Below, piece by piece: positions 31,440 to 39,867 of a stretch of 64,000 nucleotides of DNA. The stretch is from the NCBI RefSeq assembly GCF_030161095.1, contig NZ_BSPP01000005.1:171832-235831 (forward strand), given 5' to 3'. Source of the stretch: Cypionkella aquatica (GTDB lineage Bacteria > Pseudomonadota > Alphaproteobacteria > Rhodobacterales > Rhodobacteraceae). Numbering within the stretch: the first letter of the stretch is position 1; the number at the start of each line of letters is the position of its first letter. The notes beneath the pieces are model-generated. The model searched no databases and was not told the DNA's origin. It was given only the letters and a program-made list of their open reading frames with translations. The translations under genes and the position numbers were made by a program.

Positions 31440-32678
31440 ATGCAAAGCAGTGACGATATTGCAAAGATGCTGGGCGGGCGGGCCAAGCGGCGGCGCTGGC
31501 CTTGGGCTGTGCTGGTGCTGGCGGTCTTGGCCGGGGCTTTGGGGTGGTATTACACCAGCCGCAGCGCCGGGGCGGCGCAGGTGCGCTATACCACCGAAGC
31601 CGTGACCAAGGGCGATCTGGTCGTAGTGGTGACGGCGACGGGGACGGTGCAGCCAACCACCGAAGTCGAAGTCTCGTCCGAGTTGTCGGGCACTTTGGCC
31701 AGCGTCGAGGTTGATTTCAACGATGTGGTCAAGGTGGGGCAAGTGCTGGCACGGCTCGATACCACCAAGTTGGTCGCACAGGTCGACAATGCCCGCGCGC
31801 AACTGGCCTCGGCCACAGCACGGGTGACGCAGGCCGAAGCCACCGCGCGCGAGGCGGCAGAGGTGTTGAAAACCCAACAAGAATTGTCATCGCGCGGGGT
31901 GGCGACGCGCAAGGATATGGTCGGGTTTGAAGCATCGGATCAGCGCGCGCAGGCAGCGGTCGACATCGCACGCGCCGATCTGACCTTGGCGCAGGCCAAT
32001 CTCGATCTGGTCAGCGCCGATCTGGGCAAGGCGGAAATTCGCAGCCCGATCAACGGCGTGGTGCTGAACCGCAGCGCCGAGGACGGGCAGATTGTGGCGG
32101 CGAACTTTGAAGCCCCCGTCCTCTTCAAGCTGGCCGAAGATCTGGAGCGGATGGAGCTGCTGGTTGATATTGACGAGGCCGATATTGGCAAGGTCAACAT
32201 CCGCGACACCGCCGCTTTCACGGTCGAAGCCTATCCGGGCCGCAGCTTTCCCGCGGTGATCACCCAAGTGCGGTTCGCGCCGGAAACCACCAATGATGTG
32301 GTGACCTACAAGGCGGTTTTGTCGGTCGCTAACCCCGACGGCGTGTTGCGCCCCGGCATGACCGCGACGGCGGCGATCACGGTGGATCAGGTGGCAGCGG
32401 CTTTGCTGGTGCCGAATGCGGCTTTGCGCTATGCGCCGCCCGCGCAAGCCGGGGCGCGTCAATCGGCGGGCGGTCTGGCCGGGCTGATCCTGCCATCGCG
32501 CGGGCGCGGCGAAGGGGCCTCGGTCGGCAGCGGCAAATCGGTCTGGCTGCTGAAAGCGGGGCAACCTTCTGAGGTGGCGGTGACGCTGGGGGCCAGCGAT
32601 GGCCGCTATACCGTGGTCAGCGGCGCAGTGGCCGAGGGCGATCAGGTGATCCTTGATCAAACCGCAGGCAGCCGCTGA
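31440..32678 (+). CDS. MacA-like periplasmic adaptor (membrane fusion protein)
   Basis: The 412-residue protein is an HlyD/MacA-type adaptor that links an inner-membrane MacB transporter to an outer-membrane channel. It has a short cytoplasmic start (GGRAKRRRW) and one membrane anchor (AVLVLAVLAGALGWYY). A split lipoyl domain (TATGTVQPTTEVEVSSELSG and KAEIRSPINGVVLNRSAEDG) flanks a helical hairpin at residues about 110-190, and beta-barrel domains follow (AFTVEAYPGRSFPAVITQV). The start at 31440 has AAGGG upstream. Its stop shares a base with the ATPase gene start. No TolC-type channel is adjacent. The exported substrate is unknown. Confidence 0.88.
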   Translation: MQSSDDIAKMLGGRAKRRRWPWAVLVLAVLAGALGWYYTSRSAGAAQVRYTTEAVTKGDLVVVVTATGTVQPTTEVEVSSELSGTLASVEVDFNDVVKVGQVLARLDTTKLVAQVDNARAQLASATARVTQAEATAREAAEVLKTQQELSSRGVATRKDMVGFEASDQRAQAAVDIARADLTLAQANLDLVSADLGKAEIRSPINGVVLNRSAEDGQIVAANFEAPVLFKLAEDLERMELLVDIDEADIGKVNIRDTAAFTVEAYPGRSFPAVITQVRFAPETTNDVVTYKAVLSVANPDGVLRPGMTATAAITVDQVAAALLVPNAALRYAPPAQAGARQSAGGLAGLILPSRGRGEGASVGSGKSVWLLKAGQPSEVAVTLGASDGRYTVVSGAVAEGDQVILDQTAGSR

Positions 32679-33385
32679 TGGCGGCGCTGATCCAGTTCGC
32701 GGATGTGCAGCGCCATTATGGCAAAGGCGAAGCCGAAGTGCGCGCGCTGGACGGGGTTGATCTGTCAATCCAAGCGGGCGAGTTCGTCGCCATCATGGGG
32801 CCGTCAGGCTCGGGCAAATCCACCGCGATGAATATCATTGGCTGTCTGGATCGGCCCTCGGCGGGGAAATACCTGTTTCAGGGCGTCGAGGTGCAAGACC
32901 TAGACCAAGACCGCCGCGCCTTGTTGCGCAGGCATTGTCTGGGCTTTGTGTTTCAGGGCTTTAACCTGCTGGCGCGGCAATCGGCGCTGGAAAATGTCGA
33001 ATTGCCGTTGATCTACAAAGGCATGGCCAAGTCTGACAGGGTGGCACGCGCCCAAGCGGCGTTGGAAAAGGTCGGGCTTGCAGGGCGCGCACATCATGAT
33101 CCGTCGCAACTGTCGGGCGGGCAGCAGCAGCGGGTGGCGATTGCCCGCGCGCTGGCCTCTGATGCGATGGTTATTCTGGCGGATGAACCGACAGGCAACC
33201 TCGACAGCCAACGCAGCCACGAGATCATGCAACTGCTGCAGGCGCTGAACCGCGACGGCATCACCATTGTGATGGTCACACATGAGGAAGACATCGCAGC
33301 CTATGCCCAGCGCTTGCTGGTGTTCACCGATGGCAAACTTAGCCATGACCAGCCCACTCCCCCCCTTACGCGGCAGGGCGCTTAG
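32678..33385 (+). CDS. MacB/LolD-type ABC transporter ATP-binding protein
   Basis: The 235-residue ATPase has Walker [13 protein letters not shown] near residue 45, Q-loop [19 protein letters not shown], signature [15 protein letters not shown] near residue 145, and Walker [14 protein letters not shown]. This is the MacB/LolD/FtsE subfamily, whose members drive mechanotransmission rather than transport through the membrane domain. It sits between the adaptor and the permease with one-base and zero-base spacing. The MacB ATPase and membrane parts are thus separate polypeptides rather than one fused chain as in Escherichia coli MacB. Confidence 0.92.
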   Translation: MAALIQFADVQRHYGKGEAEVRALDGVDLSIQAGEFVAIMGPSGSGKSTAMNIIGCLDRPSAGKYLFQGVEVQDLDQDRRALLRRHCLGFVFQGFNLLARQSALENVELPLIYKGMAKSDRVARAQAALEKVGLAGRAHHDPSQLSGGQQQRVAIARALASDAMVILADEPTGNLDSQRSHEIMQLLQALNRDGITIVMVTHEEDIAAYAQRLLVFTDGKLSHDQPTPPLTRQGA

Positions 33386-34594
33386 ATGCTGTGGGAAACC
33401 GTAACCCTTGCCTTCATCACCATCATCCGCAACAAATTGCGCACGTTTCTGACCGTGCTGGGCGTGGTGATCGGGGTTGCTGCGGTGATTGCGATGGTGA
33501 CGATCGGGCAAGGATCGTCGCAACAGGTCAATGCCAGCGTCGCCGCCTTGGGCACCAATGTGCTGACCGCCCGCCCCGGCACCCGCGGCTTTGGCCCGCC
33601 CACCGCAGGCGCCCCTGCCCCACGCTTTACCCTGAAAGATGCCGAGGCTTTGGCTGTGCTGCCGCAGGTGGTCTATGCCGCGCCGGTGGTCAGCACGACG
33701 CAGAATGTGGTGTTCGGCAATGCCAATGCCAGCACGCAGGTCTATGGCACCTCGGGCGCGTATCAACTGGTGCAGAACTGGCCGCTCAGCGCCGGGCGCA
33801 GCTTTGATCCATCCGAGGAAAGTGCAGGCGCTGCGGTCTGCGTGCTGGGCCAGTCGGTCAGCACAAAACTGTTTGGCGGATCGGACCCACTTGGCCAAAG
33901 CATCCGGGTGAAAAACGTCTCTTGCCTTGTGCTCGGCGTGCTGGTGGCGCGGGGGGCGGGCAGCTTCGGGCAGGATCAGGATGATGTGGTGCTGATGCCC
34001 GTCAAAGCCGTGCAGCGTCGGATGGAAGGCAACACCGATGTCGACAGCATCGCGGTGGCTTTGCGCAAATCGGTTTCGGCGGCAGATGGCATCAAAGCCG
34101 TGCAACAGGTTCTGCGCGAGCGCCGCAGGATCGGGCTGACCCAATCTGACAATTTCAGCGTCAGCGATATGAAAGAGCTGTCGAACATGCTGGGCGGCAT
34201 CAATGCGGTGCTGACGGGGCTGCTGTCGTCGGTGGCTGCCGTCAGCTTGCTGGTGGGCGGTATTGGCATCATGAACATCATGCTGGTGTCAGTGACCGAA
34301 CGCACCCGCGAAATCGGCATCCGGCTGGCGGTCGGGGCCAGTGCGGGCCAGGTGCTGCTGCAGTTTCTGGTCGAGGCGGTGGTCTTGTCGCTGCTGGGCG
34401 GGGCTATCGGCATTGCGTTGGGGCTGGCGATTGCCTTTGGCGGCTCGATCTTCATGGCAATCCCGTTTGCGCCTTCAGCCGCCGTGGTGGCGCTGGCCTT
34501 TGGCTTTTCGGCGCTGGTGGGCGTGGTGTTTGGCTATTTCCCGGCCCGGCGCGCAGCACGGCTGGACCCGATCGAAGCTTTGCGCCATCAGTAA
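33386..34594 (+). CDS. MacB-like ABC transporter permease
   Basis: The 402-residue protein has the MacB/FtsX membrane topology. A first helix (NKLRTFLTVLGVVIGVAAVIAM, residues 16-37) is followed by a periplasmic MacB_PCD domain of about 230 residues. Three C-terminal helices follow, beginning LLVGGIGIMNIMLVSVTERT with the ERTREIGIRLAVGAS coupling motif near residue 310. The C-terminus FPARRAARLDPIEALRHQ is typical. It begins directly after the ATPase stop codon. With the adaptor it makes a tripartite efflux or lipoprotein-type export system of unknown substrate. Confidence 0.92.
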   Translation: MLWETVTLAFITIIRNKLRTFLTVLGVVIGVAAVIAMVTIGQGSSQQVNASVAALGTNVLTARPGTRGFGPPTAGAPAPRFTLKDAEALAVLPQVVYAAPVVSTTQNVVFGNANASTQVYGTSGAYQLVQNWPLSAGRSFDPSEESAGAAVCVLGQSVSTKLFGGSDPLGQSIRVKNVSCLVLGVLVARGAGSFGQDQDDVVLMPVKAVQRRMEGNTDVDSIAVALRKSVSAADGIKAVQQVLRERRRIGLTQSDNFSVSDMKELSNMLGGINAVLTGLLSSVAAVSLLVGGIGIMNIMLVSVTERTREIGIRLAVGASAGQVLLQFLVEAVVLSLLGGAIGIALGLAIAFGGSIFMAIPFAPSAAVVALAFGFSALVGVVFGYFPARRAARLDPIEALRHQ

Positions 34595-34619
34595 GCCTCC
34601 CCAATTCAAGGCCCGCGCG

Positions 34620-35213
34620 ATGATCCCCGCCCATTTGAAACCGCCCTACCGCTTCATCGCTTTCGATGTCGAAACCGCCAACCGCAATGCCCATAGCATC
34701 TGTCAGGTTGGGCTGGCCTGCGTCGATGATTGGGGCCAGATCGACACGTTCAGCCTGCTGGTCGACCCGGACGAGCCGTTTTCCGATTTCAACAGCCAAC
34801 TCCACGGCATCAACGCCGCATCGGTGCGCGGCCAGCCGCTGTTCCCGGCGGTGTTCGCAGCCATCGCGCCTCTGATGATGCAACAACCTGTCGTGCAACA
34901 TTCAACCTTCGATCAACGCGCCGTCGATGCCGCCTGCGGCTGGCACGGGCTTGACACGCCGCTGATGCATTGGGTGAACAGCGTCACCATAGCGCGGCGC
35001 GCCTGGCCCGAGTATCTGGGCTGCGGCGGCCACGGCCTTGGCCATCTGAAACAGGCACTTTCCTTGGAATTTCAACACCATGATGCCGGCGAAGATGCCC
35101 GCGCCGCAGCCCAAGTTGTCCTGCACGCCGAAGCCAGAACCGGCCGCAGCTTTGTCGAGATCCTCGCCAAACAAGGCGCACGCACCGCGCTTAAACCCGC
35201 ACAATTTGACTAA
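34620..35213 (+). CDS. DEDDh exonuclease (DNA polymerase III epsilon-like domain)
   Basis: The 197-residue protein matches the 3'-5' exonuclease domain of the DnaQ/ExoX family. The Asp-x-Glu motif is FIAFDVETANRNAHSICQVG at residues 12-31. The second site is VVQHSTFDQRAVDAAC near residue 95, and the last is GHGLGHLKQALSLEFQHHDAGEDARAAA (shown here only by its ends), which carries the His and Asp near residues 155-162. Such stand-alone proteins trim 3' ends in repair or RNA turnover. It follows the exporter permease by 25 bases but is functionally unrelated. A family-typical repeat element lies directly downstream. Confidence 0.85.
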   Translation: MIPAHLKPPYRFIAFDVETANRNAHSICQVGLACVDDWGQIDTFSLLVDPDEPFSDFNSQLHGINAASVRGQPLFPAVFAAIAPLMMQQPVVQHSTFDQRAVDAACGWHGLDTPLMHWVNSVTIARRAWPEYLGCGGHGLGHLKQALSLEFQHHDAGEDARAAAQVVLHAEARTGRSFVEILAKQGARTALKPAQFD

Positions 35214-35220
35214 AATTCGC

Positions 35221-35267
35221 TTTCATCTGTTCTCAAATATCCTCGGGGTGCGGGGGTGAGCCCCCGC
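35221..35267 (-). repeat. Rhodobacteraceae-type 3' motif with hairpin
   Basis: On the reverse strand a hairpin (GCGGGGG/CCCCCGC, 35250-35267) is followed by the core CCCCGAGGATATTTGAGAAC and AGATGAAA, ending at 35221. The layout matches 28501-28554. It lies between the stop of the exonuclease gene and the stop of the convergent permease gene. Confidence 0.65.
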
Positions 35268-35286
35268 GGACCGATGCAGCAACGCG

Positions 35287-36198
35287 CTATTTCTCAAATG
35301 GCTGCCCCAGCGATGCAATCGTGTTCAACCGCATCCGCCGCCGATTGGATGAAATCACCGCCAGCATCAGGATGGTGACGATATAGGGCACACAAGCCAA
35401 CAGTTGCGACGGGATGTTGACGCCAGCCGCCTGCGTGGTCAGCTCTCCCAGTGACAACGCCCCGAACAAGAACGCGCCAAACACCACCCGCCCCGTGGCC
35501 CAAGTGCCGAACACCACCAAAGCCAGCGCGATCCAGCCCCGCCCCGCGATCATGCCATCAGCCCACAATGGCGTATAAACCGTTGAGGCATAGGCCCCCG
35601 CAATCCCTGCCAGCGCGCCACCAAAAGCAATCGCCGCACAGCGCACCCGCAACACCCGAAACCCAATCGCACGGGCCGCATGCGGGTTTTCGCCCACAGC
35701 GCGGATGATCAGGCCCAGTTTGGAATGGTTCATCACCGCCCAAATCGCCAAGGCGAGCAGCAGCGTCAGCCAGACCACCACATCCTGCACGAACAACGCC
35801 CCCAGCACCGGAATATCCGACAGCAGCGGCAGCGCCAGTTTCGGCAGGCCAGAGATCGTCAGGCTCTCAAAACTCTTGCCGAACAAAGACGACAGCCCGG
35901 TGCCCAAAATCCCGATCGCCAGCCCTGCCGCGACCTGATTGGCGACAAACCCCAGCACGATCAGCGCAAACACCAGCGCCAGCGCAGCACCACCCACAGC
36001 AGCCACCAGAAAGCCCAACGCATGGCTGTCATAGGTATATGTGGTGATAAACCCCAAAGCCGCGCCCAAAGCCATCATGCCCTCAAGCCCAAGGTTCAGC
36101 ACGCCCGAGCGCTCGACCACCATCTCGCCCAAGGCCGCCAGCAACATCGGCGTCGCCGCCGCCAGCATCCCGGCCAGAATGAAATCCACCGCGTTCAT
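35287..36198 (-). CDS. BMP-family (purine nucleoside-type) ABC transporter permease 2
   Basis: The 303-residue inner-membrane permease matches the branched-chain-permease-like family used by nucleoside and simple-sugar importers (YufQ/NupQ type). It has about nine helices, with the signature MVVERSGVLNLGLEGMMALG near residue 28 and GENPHAARAIGFRVLRVRC near residue 180. The ATG at 36198 overlaps the stop of the preceding permease gene (ATGA). It is the last gene of the reverse-strand operon that begins with the Rieske and oxygenase genes. Linkage to an 8-oxoguanine-deaminase-type enzyme suggests that purine bases or nucleosides are imported (inference). Confidence 0.9.
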   Translation of the reverse strand: MNAVDFILAGMLAAATPMLLAALGEMVVERSGVLNLGLEGMMALGAALGFITTYTYDSHALGFLVAAVGGAALALVFALIVLGFVANQVAAGLAIGILGTGLSSLFGKSFESLTISGLPKLALPLLSDIPVLGALFVQDVVVWLTLLLALAIWAVMNHSKLGLIIRAVGENPHAARAIGFRVLRVRCAAIAFGGALAGIAGAYASTVYTPLWADGMIAGRGWIALALVVFGTWATGRVVFGAFLFGALSLGELTTQAAGVNIPSQLLACVPYIVTILMLAVISSNRRRMRLNTIASLGQPFEK

Positions 36199-37268
36199 GG
36201 CGCAACCTTCCGACGGATCCATGTGACCTTGTGGCGAATAAAGGTCAGCCCCGCGAGATAGAAGCACAGCAACAGCCCCTGAAACACCCAAACCGCCGCC
36301 ACCGGCAGATCGGCAGACACCATCGCATTATCGCCGCCAATATAGATCACCGACATCACAAAGGCCGAAATCACGATGCCCAGCGGGTTCAACCCGCCCA
36401 GATAGGCCACGATGATCGCGGAATAGCCGTAACCGGTGGAAACCGAGCGTTGCAATTGCCCCAGCGGCCCCGCCACCTCGGACGCGCCCGCCAGCCCTGC
36501 CGCCAGACCACCGAGCAGAAGGCTCATCCAGATCGCGCGCGTCTCGCTGAACCCGGCATAGCGGGCCGCGCGGGGCGCAAGCCCGCCGACCAGCAGTTGA
36601 AACCCGGAAAAGCGGTGGCGCATCAGCACATAGGCCAGCACACTGGCGATAAGCGCCAGCAGCAAAGACACATTCACCCGCGTTCCCGGCAACAGGATCG
36701 GCAGCAAGGCCGCATCCGGGAACATCACGCTTTGCGGAAAGTTAAAGCCATTTGGGTCTTTCCACGGGCCAAGCAGCAGATAGTTCAGCACCTGTGCGGC
36801 GATCAGCGACAACATCAGAGTCACCAGAATTTCATTGGCATTGAACCGGGTGCGAAACAGCGCGGCAATCCCGGCCCAAGCCATCCCCGCCCCCGCCCCC
36901 ATCACAAGCATCGCGGGCAGCATCCACGCGCTATCGCCCATCGGATACCACACCGGCAGCGCCGAGGCCGCAATGGCCCCAATGATCAACTGCCCCTCTG
37001 CGCCGATATTGAACACGTTGGCGCGAAAACCAATCGCAAGACCTTGGGCGATCAGCAGCAGCGGCGCCATCTTCAGCAGCACTTCTGAAAAGTTATACCA
37101 AGACAGAAACGGCTCCAGCAGCAGCGAATACAGCGCCTGACCGGGCGACTTTCCCAAAGCGGTGAACAGGATAACGCTTGCCACAATCGCGCAGCAAAAC
37201 GCCACGACCGGAGCCAGCAGCATGGCCACGCGCGAGGCCTTAGCGCGGCGGGTGAAGCTGATGCTCAT
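36195..37268 (-). CDS. BMP-family ABC transporter permease 1
   Basis: The 357-residue protein is the longer permease of the pair (YufP/NupP type). It has about ten helices and the diagnostic GLAIGFRANVFNIGAEGQLIIG near residue 75 (given here in full at 22 residues only by its ends GLAIGFRANV and QLIIG). RFNANEILVTLMLSLIA lies near residue 140, and GFSETRAIWMSLLLGGLAAG near residue 237. The start overlaps the stop of the ATPase gene by four bases, and the end overlaps the next permease. Together they form the membrane channel of a nucleoside-type importer. Confidence 0.9.
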   Translation of the reverse strand: MSISFTRRAKASRVAMLLAPVVAFCCAIVASVILFTALGKSPGQALYSLLLEPFLSWYNFSEVLLKMAPLLLIAQGLAIGFRANVFNIGAEGQLIIGAIAASALPVWYPMGDSAWMLPAMLVMGAGAGMAWAGIAALFRTRFNANEILVTLMLSLIAAQVLNYLLLGPWKDPNGFNFPQSVMFPDAALLPILLPGTRVNVSLLLALIASVLAYVLMRHRFSGFQLLVGGLAPRAARYAGFSETRAIWMSLLLGGLAAGLAGASEVAGPLGQLQRSVSTGYGYSAIIVAYLGGLNPLGIVISAFVMSVIYIGGDNAMVSADLPVAAVWVFQGLLLCFYLAGLTFIRHKVTWIRRKVAP

Positions 37269-38755
37269 GCGCCTGCCCCAATCATATAGCTGCCAACCTG
37301 TTCAACGCTGGTCGCAGCCGTCTGCAACGACGGCGAAAGATGCCCCTTGTGCAGTACATGCAGGCGGTCGCAGATCTGGAACAACTCTTCCAACTCCTCG
37401 GAAATCACCAAAATCGCAGCCCCTTCATTGCGCATGGCCACCAGCCGCTGGCGAATATCGGTGGCAGCGCCAATATCGACACCCCAAGTCGGCTGCGAGG
37501 CCAACAGCAATTTCGGGGCCAGCATCATCTCGCGCCCCATGATGAACTTTTGCAGATTGCCGCCCGACAAAGCCGCCGCTTCGGCCTCTGGGCCGGGGGT
37601 GCGCACGTCATAGGCGGCGATGATCGCGGCGGTATAGGCGCGCTCGGGGCCGCGCCGGATAAAGCCGCGCTGCACCAGTCCCGCGCTGTGGGCGGTCAGC
37701 AAAGCGTTATCCGCCAAAGACATATCCGGCACAGCGCCACGCCCCAAGCGTTCTTCCGGCACGAAGGCAAAGCCCAAGCGGCGGCGATGTGCGGCATCAA
37801 GCCCGCCCACTGCGCGGCCCATCATGCGGATCGCATCACCCGGCCGCATCACCTCGCCCGAGATCAGCGCCGCCAATTCCTGCTGACCATTGCCGGAAAT
37901 CCCCGCGATGCCGACAATCTCGCCACTGTGCAGACGCAGGGAAACATCGCGCAAAGACACACCGAACGGGTCGTCGTTGATATAGTCCAGCCCGCTCAGT
38001 TCCAGCCGCACCTCACCCTGCGCTTGCGGCGTCGCAGGCAAAGGCGGCGGCATGGCGCGGCCAATCATCAGCGTGGCAAGATCTTTGGCGGAATGATCGC
38101 GCGGAGTAACCCGGCCCGTCACTTGCCCGCCACGCAAGATGGTGGCGGTATCGCAAAGCTCTTTGATTTCCTCCAGCTTGTGGCTGATGAACAAGATCGC
38201 CATGCCGCGCGCCTGCAACGCCCGCAGGGTGTCAAACAACCGCGCAACACTTTGCGGCGGCAGCACCGAGGTTGGCTCGTCAAGGATCAACAGCTCTGGT
38301 TCCAGCAGCAGGCAGCGGATGATTTCCACCCGTTGCCGCTCTCCCACCGAAAGCGCATGCACCATCGCTTCGGGGTCAACCTCAAGACCAAATTCGGCCC
38401 CCAAGGCGCGGATGCGGCGGGCCAGATCGGCCTGCCGCCCCGGCACGATCAGCGCGATATTCTGCACCACCGACAGCGTTTCAAACAGCGAGAAATGCTG
38501 AAATACCATGCCGATGCCAAGACGGCGGGCGTCGGCGGGGCTGGCAAGGGTCACAGGCTGACCCTTCCACAGGATTGACCCTGCGTCGGGGCTTTCCACC
38601 CCATAAATCAGCTTCATCAGCGTGGATTTACCCGCGCCATTTTCGCCCAAGATCGCATGGATAGAGCCGGGATCGACCACCAGATCAATCCCGGAATTGG
38701 CTTTGACCGCGCCGTAACGCTTTGAAACACCTTGCAAAGACAGCAGCGCGGTCAT
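37265..38755 (-). CDS. BMP-family ABC transporter ATP-binding protein (two ATPase domains)
   Basis: The 496-residue protein has two fused ABC domains, as in ribose and nucleoside importers (YufO/NupO type). The first has Walker A GENGAGKSTLMKLIYG near residue 36, signature LSVGERQRVEIIRCL and Walker B LLILDEPTSVL. The second is degenerate at Walker A (GISGNGQQELAALI near residue 278), as is usual, with signature LSGGNLQKFIMGRE and LLLASQPTWGVDIG. It overlaps the permease gene by four bases and follows the binding-protein gene by four bases. Confidence 0.93.
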   Translation of the reverse strand: MTALLSLQGVSKRYGAVKANSGIDLVVDPGSIHAILGENGAGKSTLMKLIYGVESPDAGSILWKGQPVTLASPADARRLGIGMVFQHFSLFETLSVVQNIALIVPGRQADLARRIRALGAEFGLEVDPEAMVHALSVGERQRVEIIRCLLLEPELLILDEPTSVLPPQSVARLFDTLRALQARGMAILFISHKLEEIKELCDTATILRGGQVTGRVTPRDHSAKDLATLMIGRAMPPPLPATPQAQGEVRLELSGLDYINDDPFGVSLRDVSLRLHSGEIVGIAGISGNGQQELAALISGEVMRPGDAIRMMGRAVGGLDAAHRRRLGFAFVPEERLGRGAVPDMSLADNALLTAHSAGLVQRGFIRRGPERAYTAAIIAAYDVRTPGPEAEAAALSGGNLQKFIMGREMMLAPKLLLASQPTWGVDIGAATDIRQRLVAMRNEGAAILVISEELEELFQICDRLHVLHKGHLSPSLQTAATSVEQVGSYMIGAGA

Positions 38756-38759
38756 GGCG

Positions 38760-39851
38760 TTATTTCGGCAGCGGCGTGGTCACGCCTTTGACATGCCAAT
38801 CCATCGACAAGATCGCATCATCGCCCAAGGTCACGTCAGCGGCGACAGCCTCGGCACCGTCTTGGTTGGTCAGCGGCCCGGTGAACGGGCTGAAGCTGCC
38901 ATCCAGCAGCGTGGCGTGAACGGCCTCAATCTTCGCGGCCATCTCGGGCGCAATATCGGGGTTCCAATCGGCCACGAACACGCAATTGTCCGCCATGCCC
39001 AGCCACGCACTCGACCCGGCGAAGGTGCCCGCGAGATGCGCCGCGACCGACGCTTTGAAGAACGGGGCCCAATCTGTGCCGACCACGCCGAGATATTTCT
39101 TCGGCGCATAGGTTTTCATCGACGAGTTCAGGTTGAACACATAGGCCCCGGCCTCTTCACAGGCAGCCACCACCGACGGCGTGTCTTGTGCGTTCGAGAA
39201 CACGACATCGCAGCCCTGCGCCAACAACGCCTTCGCGGCCTCTTGTTCCGACGCCGGATCGAACCACGAGTTCACCCAGACCACCGAAATCTCAATGCTT
39301 GGATCAACCGATTGCGCGCCCAAGGTAAAAGCGTTGATCGAGGTGATCAGTTCGGGGATCGCAAACGCGCCAACGCAGCCAAGCTTCTTCGATTTGGTCA
39401 GCGACGCCGCCGCCATCCCCATCAGGTAAGTGCCCTGATAATAGCGCGCCCCAAACGGCGAGAAATTCGGTGCCACCTGATAGCCCGAAGCGTGCAGGAT
39501 CGACACTTCCGGATGCGCCTTTGCCAGCTTCAGCCCGCCGTTCATATAGCCAAACGAGCCGAGGATGAGGAAAGTATTCCCATCCGCCACGGTCTTGTTC
39601 ATGATCCGGTCGCCGTCCGGGCCTTCGGCGATATTCTCCAGCAGCGTCACCTTGATCTTGTCACCATATTCGGCCTCCAACGCCTTAGTGCCAAGTTCCA
39701 GCGTGTGCGACCAGCCGACATCAGCGGCGGGCGAGGGCACGATCAAAGCGACGTTCAGCACGCCGTCTTGGGCAAAGGCCGGGATCGGCAGCGCCAGCGC
39801 GGTGCTGGCAGCCAGCGAGGTTTTCAGGAAAGAGCGGCGGGTTTGGGTCAT
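38760..39851 (-). CDS. BMP-family substrate-binding protein, Tat-exported
   Basis: The 363-residue periplasmic protein belongs to the basic membrane protein (BMP/Med) family of nucleoside-binding proteins. Its signal region TQTRRSFLKTSLAAS carries a twin-arginine motif (RRSFLK) and ends near AFAQDG. This predicts export in folded form by Tat rather than Sec. Typical segments are LNVALIVPSPAADVGWSHTL after the signal, KVTLLENIAEG, and WDVVFSNAQ-like CDVVFSNAQDTPSVV near residue 230. AAAGGA upstream supports the start at 39851. It sits between the amidohydrolase and the ATPase. A purine base, nucleoside or related oxidised purine is the likely ligand. Confidence 0.9.
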   Translation of the reverse strand: MTQTRRSFLKTSLAASTALALPIPAFAQDGVLNVALIVPSPAADVGWSHTLELGTKALEAEYGDKIKVTLLENIAEGPDGDRIMNKTVADGNTFLILGSFGYMNGGLKLAKAHPEVSILHASGYQVAPNFSPFGARYYQGTYLMGMAAASLTKSKKLGCVGAFAIPELITSINAFTLGAQSVDPSIEISVVWVNSWFDPASEQEAAKALLAQGCDVVFSNAQDTPSVVAACEEAGAYVFNLNSSMKTYAPKKYLGVVGTDWAPFFKASVAAHLAGTFAGSSAWLGMADNCVFVADWNPDIAPEMAAKIEAVHATLLDGSFSPFTGPLTNQDGAEAVAADVTLGDDAILSMDWHVKGVTTPLPK

Positions 39852-39867
39852 CGGGTTTCCTTTGGGA

